Source: Branchiostoma floridae
Taxonomy: Eukaryota; Chordata; Leptocardii; Amphioxiformes; Branchiostomatidae
DNA: 37,175 nt
Assembly (NCBI RefSeq): GCF_000003815.2
Contig: NC_049989.1
Coordinates: forward strand, 18,390,154-18,427,328
Direction: 5' to 3'
Positions 1 to 9,413 of this stretch are shown here, in pieces. The notes beneath the pieces were generated by a model. That model was not told the origin of the DNA. It saw only the letters and a list, made by a program, of their open reading frames with translations, and did not search any database. Position 1 is the stretch's first letter, and each line of letters opens with the position of its first letter. Made by a program: the position numbers and the translations under genes.

Positions 1-37
1 ATGGCTGTTAGCTCCGTGCGACTGTTGTTGACGGTCT

Positions 38-1255
38 TATAACGGTATATTGTGCCCCCCTGTACCCTGGTATGAGTAACATTTGGTATAGATAGGCATA
101 AGATAGTTGGTAAAATGATCCAAGTAAAATTTTGGCATAAAGTACTGTAAAAGGCTTAATTATAGCACTTTTTTGAGGGGAAATTGGTTTTCTTTCGTTC
201 TCCATGCCATGACCTTTCGGACGTTCACCCCACAGAGCCGACATCTGCACCTGCGTCTAGCCGGCAGGAAGAGTTAATTCAATTAATGGTTCAGCCAATC
301 AGTGAAGAGGAAAGCGAAGGCTAATTAACATTCATAAGCGGGACCACACAATACGGTAACTTGAAGACTCAGGCTGTACAGACTTCTCGCCAGGATTTTT
401 TCAAAGCGTCGGGCAGGGGTCCGGGGGCCGCCGAATGTCCCTGGCGGGGTCCGGGGGCAGGGCCACTGTGGGGGAACCCAGGTGGGCGAAGCCCCCCGGA
501 AGCTCTTGCATTTTAGACTATTGAGAAGGCTTCTTTTATCAGCTTTTTTAGGGCCATATCTACGATAATCGTAGCAGTCACTTATTTCTCTTCAGCAGTT
601 TGACATAAAAATATTTCTGGTCAAAGCTTCAAAGACAACTAAAACCTCATAAACAACAAACTTTACTTATCTCAACAGTATACAAAAACATTGTCCGGGT
701 TGCCATCCTTAGTTGAAGCGCTTATTTATAGCGCTAGTATCTTCGCTGCGCCGTTAGCCGCCGTGCGACTTTTGTTGACGGTCTGATATCCCTACGTCGC
801 CGCCTCGCTGATATTCCCACGGACATGTTTCAAGAAAAATACCCAGCAAAAAACGCTGTTCTGCGTCAAATTCTATTCTATAAAACATGTGGGACTCAGT
901 GTTACAGTCTAAATATTTTGTAGAAGCACCACTGTGGGAAAGAAGGTCCAAGCAATGTAATACATCACGTAGCATGAAGTTCGCTGTCAACTGGCACACA
1001 GCACATGACTGTTTGAAACTCTAAGTCTAATCGACAGCTTGTTTGATTGATAGCCGGCGGTCCTTTCATGAAGTCGGCGAAAGGTGCGTTAGTTAGACAA
1101 TTTGCGTTTAGTTTTGATACGTAATTATAAGTTAGACAGTAGCGAGAATGATTATTTTCTCATCAATATTTCTCTTCAGAATTATTTCAACTTAATTGTA
1201 CATCTAAATAATTGGCTTACCTGTGCAATGTTTATATGAGTAAAGATCAGTTTAC
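38..1255 (+). repeat. Dispersed repeat family R1, copy A
   Basis: This block matches a second block at about 4318-5530 in the same order. Shared text includes the stretch around TAGTTGGTAAAATGATCCA (near 98 and 4393), the module GCGAAGGCTAATTAA followed by a GC-rich part (313-500 and 4546-4700), and the end around ACCTGTGCAATGTTTATATG (near 1221 and 5498). Positions 1-35 repeat a motif that recurs near 748-780, so an older copy is nested at the edge. The middle (560-1090) aligns poorly. No protein is recognisable; short open frames here look like chance. Class is unknown. Confidence 0.6.
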
Positions 1256-1366
1256 TGAAATCATGTGTAACGTATGGCTCCTAGTCAATAGATCAGCATT
1301 TTCTCTATAGTGACCACCTGTCTATAGTGGCCACATTTCCATCACTGGACTGGAACTTGAGAAAAC

Positions 1367-1405
1367 TGCTGTATTTTCTTCAGAGCAAATGTAGGTGTTT
1401 CTAGT
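1367..1405 (+). repeat. Degenerate fragment of short repeat R2
   Basis: The text GCTGTATTTTCTTCAGAGCA and the following AAATGTAGGTGTTTCTAGT resemble the conserved 3' half of the R2 copies at 1974, 6643 and 9755, with several substitutions. The stem sequence is no longer fully complementary. It is probably an old copy. Confidence 0.4.
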
Positions 1406-1973
1406 GCTGTTGTTGTTTGACATAAACTTTGAACATTTAAATTGTAAGTAACTTTAAACTGCCAGAGTTTCAGCCCAATAAAACACTCTCAGCGCCAGGG
1501 TATGAACAGACTGACCTCCGAAAAGAAATCCTCGAACAAGGTTCAATCGTATCTTCCGGGTCTGGCAGGAAGTTGTTAAACTAAAATAAGAATAGGCTCG
1601 ATGGCTGATTGCATACAAAGTAAAACAGTTTAACAGTTTTACAGCTTGAAGAAAACAAACGCTCCTACAGTACCTGCACCTGCTTGATAATTATTAAATC
1701 GTATGCCCTACTTGAATAAAAAAAAGTTCACTGGAATAATAAATGTACCCACATCACAAGGAGCTTCTACTTTTTTAAACTTACACCTAGTTATCGTACT
1801 GAAAATTGTTAATGACATTACATGAAGTCATTCAACAATTTTCAGTCATGATGAAAATTTTCTGAATGGAAGGTGTGATTATTGTCATTTTCTGAAAAAA
1901 TAGAAGCAAGCTCTGTTTTGACTGGAATCAATTCACAATACTAGTCCACTTTGGGGGATAATGTACTGTTAAG
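1406..1973. other. Non-coding interval with one hairpin
   Basis: No gene is visible. An AATAAA occurs near 1480 on the plus strand, but no reading frame leads into it. At 1799-1845 there is an inverted repeat: CTGAAAATTGTT (1799-1810) pairs with AACAATTTTCAG (1834-1845), and ATGAC (1812-1816) pairs with GTCAT (1827-1831) inside it. Confidence 0.5.
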
Positions 1974-2083
1974 ATGTTCCATTTTTGCGCAGGGGTGATT
2001 TGGAACAGTCCAATGTTGCGTGGGAAGGGGTATGGCTGAAATATGCTGTATTTGCTCTTAAGCAAATGTCGGCCTTTCTAGTT
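1974..2083 (+). repeat. Short dispersed repeat R2, copy 1
   Basis: About 110 bp, shared with 6643-6753 (plus) and 9755-9862 (minus). The most conserved part starts at TATGGCTGAAATATGCTGTA, continues through a hairpin with stem ATTTGCT/AGCAAAT around a four-base loop, and ends in GTCGGCCTTTCTAGTT. The upstream half is looser. Length and copy number suggest a short non-autonomous element; the class is not recognised. Confidence 0.65.
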
Positions 2084-3364
2084 AACCTCCATTATCATAT
2101 AGCCAGGCGACGTCGACCAATCAGAAGACCAAATTTCATGTTCATTATGACGCCTTATTCACCGGTTAGTAATTAGTCGAATAGCCTAATTATTTGCAAC
2201 ATCAATAGAAGAGAGCGGAAGGACATAGAATATGATTCGCCCCCCCCCCCCGTTGTAAGTGGAACCGTCCATATGTTTCGAACGCTGGGAACGAGAGCCA
2301 GCAAAATGGCGCACGGTTCAAAGACGAACAAAACATAGGGATAGATCACAAACAATGACGTTACAGCAGGTGCAGGGAATGGTAGTGATATTTTATCGCC
2401 CAGCCACACAGGTAAGGATACCAAAAATAATGTTTCCACAGAAAATGCAACTGAATCTGTCCGTCATTGGTATGGCACCCCTTTCCAATGGAAACATTGA
2501 ATTGTTCGAAAAACTATGTTTTGAGAAGCGCTAGCGCCAGTCTGAGAGTGCTCGGCGTCCAATCGTTAAGGAACTCCGGACTGAGACCTGAATACGCTAT
2601 TTCAATGTTTGTTATTTTTTTCTCTATCCAATTTCTTCTATCTATGACAGTCATGCGTCAGCGGACGCGAGACATAAAGAAAATGGTACAAAATAGAAAG
2701 CCGGATACAAATGCCTGAAAAAATAATCGGAGCCTAACCTCTTATAGTATGGCTGGGATTATGCGTGATGCCAAGTTTCTACTGAAGCACAGACGATTGA
2801 GCAACAACAAAAATCATTAGTTGTTCAAAGGAATGTCACTGACAAAAAAGCATATACATATTTTTTATGTTTTGCTTTGCTGTCCTTCAAATAATTTTTT
2901 TCATATACAACTTAAAAAAGTCATAGGTCAGGCGTATTCGATTCTTTTAACTATGCCATATTTTGGGGCTCGTCTCAATCCAGTAGAAAGGGGAGCTAAT
3001 GCACCTGCTTCAAAGGCAAGCCGCGGGTGGCCTCGGTTATACCACGTCAAACTCCTTAACGTATTAATATTCATACACCTAACTCCATTTTCTGCTTAAA
3101 GCTACATAATCAAGAGGCGCTTGCCGCATTTCTTTGGATTTAAGAAAAGACACCATTAAACTACACATTGCTAAAAGTCTCTACAGAAATCTCAAGATTA
3201 AATAGATCCAACTCTGTCCCAAAACGTCACCACCCCTTTCGCGAGAGTCAATATTTCAAAAGCCATATTTTTCTAGTCCCCATCGTTACAGCAACTGAAC
3301 AGACCCGGCTTATTTTCATTTCAAAGATATCTTCGACCTCTGCTAAAGAGTGTATTTTTCAAAG
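2084..3364. other. Interval without a supported gene
   Basis: At 2092-2125 there is a module (ATTATCATATAGCCAG followed by CCAATCAGA) that recurs at 36497-36530. A run of 12 C lies at 2240-2251. A CAG|GTAAGGA donor-like site sits near 2410-2419 at the end of a short open frame, but no acceptor or protein similarity supports an exon. The rest to 3364 shows nothing I can name. Confidence 0.45.
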
Positions 3365-3566
3365 TATATCCAAACTTAGTACAATGTTAAACCTTCTTTC
3401 ACCGCACAAATATACACGGACCAAATTGTGAAGGATCAATACCTGAAGAAGGCTACAGTGGTCGCTGAAAATTTGGTCCGTGCCTATTTTTGCGTTTGAA
3501 GAAAGTTTAGCAGTACTATGATTACTACCAACACAAATGAGCTTCCATGGTACATCCAAACTTACT
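3365..3566. repeat. Direct-repeat-flanked hairpin with CTGAAGA/GAAA core
   Basis: A perfect 13 bp inverted repeat, CACGGACCAAATT (3415-3427) and AATTTGGTCCGTG (3470-3482), encloses CTGAAGA (3443-3449), a weak inner stem and GAAA (3467-3470). Outside it, the 16-mers at 3365-3380 and 3551-3566 (TATATCCAAACTTAGT and TACATCCAAACTTACT) are near-identical direct repeats. The arrangement of core bases recalls a hammerhead-type ribozyme, but key features are off: G at the expected cleavage position and an imperfect stem II. Treat it as a repeat remnant of unknown class. Confidence 0.4.
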
Positions 3567-3716
3567 TTTCAAGACGTTTCAATACTTCTGGTTGGTGCTT
3601 GCTGGTTCAGGACCCCGTGAAGGTGATGAGCTTCGATCCACTGTTGCTGTTGTCCTCGCAGACGACGCCCTTTCAGTAGCTGATTCGTGATCGAGTGTAA
3701 GAAACAACCTGAGATT

Positions 3717-4016
3717 AGTCTTATTTACGACGTGGGCGTGTTGATTGTCTGAAACTGGATTTCTGAATATGAACATTTATGATAATGAGTAATGATGTTT
3801 TTTGGCTACATGTCACGTAGAATGTGTTCAAAATGGCTAGGCCAAACAAAATATTTTTTTTTTCTTTTACAAGTCTTATTTACAACGTGTGCGTGCTGAT
3901 TGATCAACAGTCGATTTCTGAATCTTAACATTTATGATAATGAATATAATGATGTTTTTGCTACATGTCACGTATACAAAATGGTCAGGCCCAAGAAAAT
4001 ATGTTGTTTTTCATCT
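3717..4016 (+). repeat. Tandem duplication, 155 bp unit, two copies
   Basis: AGTCTTATTTACGACGTG at 3717 recurs as AGTCTTATTTACAACGTG at 3872. Both are followed by matching text (ATTTCTGAAT, ACATTTATGATAATGA, GCTACATGTCACGTA, AAAATGG). The two copies differ by scattered substitutions and small indels. No coding content is recognised. Confidence 0.7.
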
Positions 4017-4080
4017 ATCCGACCGAATCTAGCAAAAACCTACACATCTTAACCTTTTTCTACAAAAATTGTGACATAAG

Positions 4081-5530
4081 TTTTTATATTTCAGCCATAC
4101 CATAGGTATGGTGAAATATATTGTATTCGTAATGTTTCTTTCTTTCTTTCTCCTGTCAAATCTTCAGAACACGGTATCTCCGTTGTTCCTCAACCGAATG
4201 ACTTGAAATTTAGCACAAGGGTAGAGTGGGCCAATACCCTCGGACGTTTTTGTTATTTTTTCCATATCTGTCTCTTAAATGATTTTATTAAGGTTTTTGG
4301 GTCATCTTAAGACCAAAACGGTATATTTTGGCCCTCTGTACCCTGGTCTTACAATGGAATGGCCTGAAATTTGGTTTAGATAGGCATTAGATAGTTGGTA
4401 AAATGATCCAAGTAAAAGTTTTGACATAAACTACTTTAAAATGATTAATTTTGGCACTTTTCTGAGGGGAAATTTGTTTTCTTTTGGCCTCCTGACGTGA
4501 CCTTCCATGACCCCGCACGGAGCCCACACCTGTGCGCGAAGAGGGCGAAGGCTAATTAATATTCATAAGCGGGGCCTCACGATTCCGTATATACTGCAGT
4601 GTTCCCGCCAGAATTTTTTACAGCGTCGGCACACGGGGCCCGGGGTTCACCGAAGAACGCCGAAGGCCCCGGCCCGGCAGGGTCCAGGGGCAGAGCCCCG
4701 TTGGGGGAAACTCTTGCACTTTGGGCTATTCAGAAGGCTTATTGTATCAGTTTTTAGGGGCATTTCTGTGATGCGATGGTATATTCTCCCTGCGCTGTTA
4801 GCTCCGTACGTTTTTAGAAGGTTCCGTTTATCACAGAACTGCTGTTGTTTCAGAAATCTCACGGACTTATGCTTACAAACACGTAAATTCCTAACTTGCA
4901 ACCAGCGCTTTACTATATATACAGTAAATTTCAGCACTTTTCTGAGGGAAAATTGGTTTTCTTTCTGCCTTTTGCCGTGACGTCACCCCGCAGAGCCCCG
5001 CACGTGCAAGTTAAATGAATTTAACGAGCCAGCCAATCAGCGAAAAGGAAGACGAGGTCTAATTAATATTCAATAGCGGGGCCTTCCAACCCCGTTTATA
5101 TAGAAACACGTGCATATCTTGACAACACAGCGGACGAATGTCACCTTACGCCCGGTTTTATATACATGTATGTATAAAATAGTTTTTTTGCGAGGATTTG
5201 GAGTTAACGACAAGGTCATTTGGACGGTAGCAGAAGGTACGCGTTCCTTGAACGTCAGAGTACATGTCTTTGTCGATGAATTTGCCAACATTCCGCGTAG
5301 CAATATCAATCATTTTCGGCAGATTTGACTTTGGCAGGGTAAGTTGAGACAATCGAGGAAATGTTACTTGGCGGAAATCGCGGGAAAATTGGCCAGTTTA
5401 GATTTGATAAGTAAGTTGAACAATGGCGAGAATGATTATTTCCTCATCAATATTTATCGTTAGAATGTTTTGAACTGTAAATCTAAACAATTGTGTTACC
5501 TGTGCAATGTTTATATGAATAAACATACAT
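4081..5530 (+). repeat. Dispersed repeat family R1, copy B
   Basis: The left end carries a near-palindromic terminus, CCATACCATAGGTATGG (about 4094-4110), then a short TTTC run, then text that matches the minus-strand element ending at 11443. From about 4318 it matches copy A (38-1255). Inside it a segment is present twice (about 4455-4600 and 4928-5090; both contain the TAATTAATATTC module). The right end has GTTTATATGAATAAACAT. The three copies together suggest a modular, non-autonomous family; no protein is recognisable. Confidence 0.6.
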
Positions 5531-5780
5531 TTTGCCAGCACGATGTTGGAGCAACATGATAACTTTATGTCTGTATTATGCCACTTTTATTGTTGAAGGC
5601 GCGTAAGCAAATGAACAAGCATGACAAAAGAAATATTATGATACTATTTATTCGGTAACATTCATTTTTATTCACGATTCTAATTTGCAATGCCTGCAAA
5701 CTCCGATCAGAATCACCCGGACCTTGTGCGATTTAAAATGCATTTAACGTGAAATTGGAATTTATGACGAATCCGACACG
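5531..5780. other. AT-rich intergenic stretch
   Basis: No gene, repeat or signal is recognised here. Confidence 0.4.
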
Positions 5781-5826
5781 TTAGTTCAAGGAGCTTTTAT
5801 GAGATAAAAGCTCCTTGGTTAGTTCA
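5781..5826. repeat. Hairpin flanked by 8 bp direct repeats
   Basis: CAAGGAGCTTTTA (5787-5799) and TAAAAGCTCCTTG (5805-5817) are perfect inverted repeats with a TGAGA loop. TTAGTTCA stands on both sides (5781-5788 and 5819-5826). This has the layout of a tiny insertion with a target-site duplication, although the flanking repeats overlap the stem by two bases on the left. Confidence 0.6.
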
Positions 5827-5889
5827 GATTCTTTTCTCAGTAGTCACGCTTCTTATTTTCATAGTTTAAAAACTATCGACAAAGGAAGC

Positions 5890-6480
5890 GTTAAAGAATG
5901 TTTTTCTCCTGGTGCAAACTGTAACACGTCACCCACCACTCGTCTCCGATGTGACGAAGCCATTCGCGCCATTTTTATTGGATTTTAGACGGACTCGACA
6001 GTCGAGCCGTCCACCGCGGCCTCGGCATCGTTTCCTCGCGATCGGTGTCAGCCCTGACTGCACCGCTGCCCCTTGTCGTTGTCCCTCAACTTAGTTGTAG
6101 TAGAAGCAGTAGTTTCCGCGTCGTCCACTCCTTGACAGGTCGACGCCTTAGCGAGATACTTGTGTATGTTATCCAGTCCCAAACATCGCAGTTTCTCGGT
6201 TTATTTTCGCAAAGTTTCGCGCCTCTTCTTGATTGACGTTATGTTACCGCCTTTGTTGGAGCCGCTGCTGGCTGTGATTGGTCGCAAGTTAATTCGATTT
6301 TTCGCATAAAGTGGCACGCCCTGTCTAATCGGCATATCCAAAGACTGCAGCCAAGGCTGTTGTCATGGTAACGACACGTATAACAACATTTCCCACATGC
6401 GAATCGGGTTGGGCACGTCTTGTACTGCGTGCGTTTGATTTGAGCTCAAGTCGCTGAATTTACAAGTCTCACCGTCGGTT
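5890..6480. promoter_or_regulatory. GC- and CpG-richer block with RFX X-box; possible promoter
   Basis: CpG content rises sharply against the AT-rich flanks. Features seen are an 11 bp hairpin at 5988-6011 (GACGG, bulged A, CTCGAC / GTCGAGCCGTC), an ATTGG (inverted CCAAT) near 6278, and GTTGTCATGGTAAC at 6359-6372, which is close to the palindromic RFX X-box consensus GTTGCCATGGNAAC. No adjoining coding exon can be named on either strand, so the promoter reading is inference. It could instead be an unmethylated enhancer or a GC-rich repeat. Confidence 0.35.
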
Positions 6481-6642
6481 TTACAAACAGCACGTGTACT
6501 TACTTTTTCACCAGTCGTCTTCCAGAACGTTTATAATTATGAAAGAAAAGAGGCTTTTTCCTGTCATTTTTTCGGTAAAATCTTAGGAAAATACCGACAT
6601 GTGTTGGTGCACAGATGGGCGAGAAACTGGAGTGTGCCCCTA

Positions 6643-6753
6643 AATGTTCCATTTTCGAGCAGGGGTTATTTGAGACAGTTAAATGTTGTATGGGAAAAGC
6701 TATGGCTGAAATATGCTGTATTTGCTCCAAAGCAAATGTCGGCCTTTCTAGTT
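6643..6753 (+). repeat. Short dispersed repeat R2, copy 2
   Basis: It matches copy 1 from ATGTTCCATTTT through GGCCTTTCTAGTT. The hairpin stem ATTTGCT/AGCAAAT is intact while the loop has changed (CCAA here, CTTA in copy 1). That pattern is consistent with a conserved or recently spread structure. Confidence 0.65.
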
Positions 6754-7562
6754 TTTTTTCTTTCTGTACCACACTAATTTTGTACCCACGTTCCCTGATT
6801 AGCGTATGGACGAAATAAACTTCTCTATCCCTCACGCCGGTACTGTATATTATAATGGTTACACCAAGGTTCTAAAATTAGTACTTGAGAGTAAAAAGAG
6901 AGACCTGCCGTGAGAGTGGAAGGGCCCGAAAAGACGCGTTTGCGTTTGTTTTCTTGTTGATTTATTTGTACAAGAAAATACATAAACATGCTACCCTATA
7001 TAAAACTACATTAATTACAATCGATAAATAATAAAAGTACAGTTAAGTAATTTAGATAGCCTAATAGGTGAACATAATAATCAAGCACAACCAAGTAACG
7101 AATCAAGATAACATAGGAACTGAATATATGATTCTACTACATGGGGCTAGGGTTTTTTTTCTAATGTTTAAAAGGCACTTTTAAACATTAGAAAAGATGA
7201 CGTTGGTTGTATATTTTTAAACAGGCTGTTCCATTAGCAAACAAATAATAAGCTGTCAAGAGACAAAACGGCCAAAATGTTAAGATGGCACTATCAAGTT
7301 AAAATCAAATCTAAACAACTACCTGATATTTCTAGTATATGCACCTTTATAATTACAGATACGTACAGACTACAAAGTGACATAAAATGCTGTCACTACT
7401 AAGTACTTGTCCTGCATATCAACAAACGTTGTTTACTACTAAATGCACTCTTGAAAATAGATATAGATTAATAAAGAAAAAATAAATACCATCGACTGGT
7501 CGATTAGTCGTGGGTAAGTTAACTAAACAATAACTACTACACCTCCAACAAGTCTCAGACTC
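6754..7562. other. 3' flank of the zinc-finger gene, mostly AT-rich
   Basis: No coding sequence is seen. TTTATT at 6961-6966 reads AATAAA on the minus strand, about 0.7 kb past the stop of the zinc-finger ORF, and is a candidate polyadenylation signal for it. A strong hairpin (listed separately) lies at 7157-7195. Confidence 0.4.
7157..7195. repeat. Perfect 17 bp inverted repeat, 5-base loop
   Basis: TTTTCTAATGTTTAAAA (7157-7173) and TTTTAAACATTAGAAAA (7179-7195) are fully complementary around GGCAC. It lies in the likely 3' UTR of the zinc-finger gene on the minus strand. It is too A/T-rich to be called a terminator; an RNA hairpin or a miniature insertion are both possible. Confidence 0.6.
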
Positions 7563-7748
7563 TCAGTTCTGAGATGTGACTCTTAAAAGACTCACCCTAC
7601 TGTACTGCGTGCTGCACACCTCAGTTATGGTCTCTCGCCAGTGTGCGTTTTCATTCTTCAGATTATTTAGCACACTGAACTGCCTGCTGCAACCCTCACA
7701 CCTGTAGGGCTTCTCCTCTGTCTGACGGTGACAATCTTCGCACTTATG
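7563..7748 (-). pseudogene. Frameshifted, decayed zinc-finger tail
   Basis: Just past finger 9 the main frame loses finger text, but another minus-strand frame continues it. That frame shows a shortened finger (KCEDCHRQ, then TEEKPY), a finger with both cysteines and the F/L core but altered histidines ([17 protein letters not shown] then NENAH), and a last faint finger (EVCSTQYSRVSLL). It stops at 7563-7565. The simplest reading is that the gene once had at least two or three more fingers and a small indel shifted the frame. The loss of zinc ligands shows relaxed selection. A sequencing error cannot explain the lost histidines. Confidence 0.65.
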
Positions 7749-8590
7749 GGTTCCTTCCTAGTGTGAGTTTTTATATGACTCTTCAAATTACTTAGCACAC
7801 TGAACTGCCTGCTGCAATGCTCACACCTGTAGGGCTTCTCTCCTGTGTGTGTTCGCATGTGTGTCTTCAGATCAAAACGTTGACGAAACTCCCTGCCGCA
7901 CTCCCCACACATGTAAGGTCTCTCTCCCGTATGAGTTCTCATGTGTCTCTTCAGAGTGCAAAGAACACTGAACCGCCTGCTGCACTCCCCACACTCGTAG
8001 GGTTTCTCCCCTGTGTGAGTGCGCATGTGAGTCTTCAGATGACGCCGCTGACTGAACTGCCTGCTGCACTCCTCACACCTATAGGGGTCCTCTCCCGTGT
8101 GGGTTCTCATGTGTTGCTTTAAATTATCAAGCTGACTGAACTGCATGTTGCACACCTTACAATCATAAGGTGTCTCCCCTGTGTGAGTTCGAATGTGTTT
8201 CTTCAGAATGTCCTTTCTGCTAAACTGTCTGCTGCACTCCTCACACCTATAGGGTTTCTCCCCAGTGTGAGTTCGGATGTGACTTTTCAGATCCTTGAGC
8301 TGGTTGAAGTGCCAGTTGCACGCCTCACACCTGTAGGGTTTCTCCCCAGTGTGTGTTCGTTTGTGTCTACAAAGATTATCCAATGTACTAAACTGTACAC
8401 TACACTCTTCACACATGTAGGGTTTCTCCCCTGTGTGAGTCCGAATGTGCCTTTCAATATGCGACAGGTAAGGAAACTGTTTGCCGCACTCCTCACACCT
8501 GTAAGGCGCTTTAGTGGTAACATTGGTGACAGGGTCCCTCTCCGATCCTCCTTCCTTGATGTCCCCCGAGACAATGACGTTCGTAGCCAT
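7667..8590 (-). CDS. C2H2 zinc-finger protein with nine tandem fingers
   Basis: Product is 307 aa counted from the ATG at 8590, which has a good context (CACCATCATGG). The open frame extends upstream only to a GTG. After about 27 residues come nine C-x2-C-x12-H-x3-H fingers joined by TGEKP-type linkers, e.g. [10 protein letters not shown] and HMRTH. Helix residues at -1, 3 and 6 are, in order: Y/H/R, T/N/R, Q/D/S, R/I/K, Q/N/Q, Q/H/T, V/T/R, Q/D/T, V/N/S. Family knowledge says such arrays bind DNA in the nucleus; the target is unknown. No KRAB, SCAN, BTB or other effector domain is visible. The last 32 residues (from TRKEP) are out of the finger frame, see the decayed tail at 7563-7748. The fingers closely resemble one another, as in expanded lancelet ZNF families. 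A splice acceptor lies 31 bases upstream of the ATG. Confidence 0.9.
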   Translation of the reverse strand: MATNVIVSGDIKEGGSERDPVTNVTTKAPYRCEECGKQFPYLSHIERHIRTHTGEKPYMCEECSVQFSTLDNLCRHKRTHTGEKPYRCEACNWHFNQLKDLKSHIRTHTGEKPYRCEECSRQFSRKDILKKHIRTHTGETPYDCKVCNMQFSQLDNLKQHMRTHTGEDPYRCEECSRQFSQRRHLKTHMRTHTGEKPYECGECSRRFSVLCTLKRHMRTHTGERPYMCGECGREFRQRFDLKTHMRTHTGEKPYRCEHCSRQFSVLSNLKSHIKTHTRKEPISAKIVTVRQRRSPTGVRVAAGSSVC

Positions 8591-8621
8591 GATGGTGACA
8601 CCTGCAAGCACGTCTGAAGGT

Positions 8622-8711
8622 CTGTAAGAATGAGTTTAAACGAAACTCATTTCGGGGATTAGGTACATATTAAACACCCTGCAATATTTGTTTGGGCATT
8701 ACATCACTTAC
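8622..8711 (-). other. Predicted 90 bp intron in the 5' UTR of the zinc-finger gene
   Basis: On the minus strand a donor AGG|GTAAGT (exon ends at 8712) is followed 90 bases later by the acceptor TTCTTACAG (exon resumes at 8621), and the coding ATG is 31 bases further on. Both sites are close to consensus. A transcript would be needed to confirm the splice. Confidence 0.45.
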
Positions 8712-8968
8712 CCTGGGAAAACCAAACTCTTAAGAGCCGGCGTGCAAAGAGTTACCAATCCCCGCAACACGCCCGCCGCAACACCGCCCGCCCGACGATC
8801 CAGCTGGCCTTAACTATCGCTTGCCTCTCGTTTGTTGTAGGCCGGCATAAGTGGGACCAGCTGGTAGTGGGGCGGGCGCGCGTGAGGCAGGCGGCGATCG
8901 ATAACTCTCGTTTGCGCCGCTTCTTTGAGTTTGGTTTCCCAGGGTATACATCATTGCACTCACTGACC
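8694..8968. promoter_or_regulatory. Large imperfect palindrome covering the ZNF gene's first exon and promoter
   Basis: The two halves are reverse complements with mismatches, centred near 8825. The outer ends match best: ACCCTGGGAAAACCAAACTC on the left against the reverse complement of GAGTTTGGTTTCCCAGGGT on the right (8935-8953). Further in, GAGTTA, CCGCC and CCAGCTGG line up too. The centre is GC- and CpG-rich. The left half includes the predicted splice donor of the ZNF 5' exon; the right half has GTATAC in place of GTAAGT. It is either a head-to-head duplicated promoter or an inverted insertion. Confidence 0.6.
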
Positions 8969-9040
8969 AGTAGTTTCTGAAGCTATGCTGTTTACAAGTA
9001 CGTTTACACAAATAAAGATACTTTACAACCACGCACAAAA

Positions 9041-9185
9041 ACGCTCGCGCGCGCACACACACAAACACATGCACGCACGCACATAACATACATACGCACA
9101 CACCAAGAATGTTTACAAACTTCCTTGCACACACACACACACACACACACGCGCGCATGCACGCCCCCCCCACCCCCCCACCCTC
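9041..9185. repeat. CA/CG alternating microsatellite region
   Basis: Alternating purine-pyrimidine runs (CGCGCGCGCACACACACA, then a CA run near 9127-9150, then CGCGCG and a C-rich run). Open frames across it, rich in Cys and Val, are products of the repeat and not genes. Such tracts can adopt Z-DNA, which is general knowledge and not visible here. Confidence 0.8.
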
Positions 9186-9413
9186 CACACACATAAAACA
9201 CATCTATTCATCACACTGAGCAGGAAACGTAACTTTCTTGAGATGGACAACAAAGCTGAAAACTGTAGAATGTAACCACGTATACCTTGTGTACTCGTGG
9301 CAAGATCGTTGTCTGGCAATTCACCATGCAACACATTACACAATTTACAAATAATTTTTTTTTACCTTAGGCCACAGCAAGTAAATTTTATGGATGACAT
9401 CCGCGCGCTCATA

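Noticed and set aside
2259-2718. A small plus-strand gene with a GTAAGG donor near 2411
   Set aside because: The frames overlap and change phase, with no recognisable protein and no matching acceptor.
3415-3482. An active hammerhead ribozyme
   Set aside because: The cleavage-site base is G and stem II is imperfect; kept only as a possible decayed relative.
4507-4980. 157-codon plus-strand frame in the R1 repeat
   Set aside because: The matching stretch in copy A (38-560) has no equivalent open frame, so it is not a conserved coding region of the element.
7817-8617. Plus-strand frames over the zinc-finger gene
   Set aside because: They repeat with the 84 bp finger period and are antisense shadows of the C2H2 array.
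8814-9343. Overlapping minus-strand frames rich in Cys, Val and Ala across 8814-9343
   Set aside because: They are translations of the CA/CG microsatellite and the GC-rich palindrome; no domain and no conserved start.
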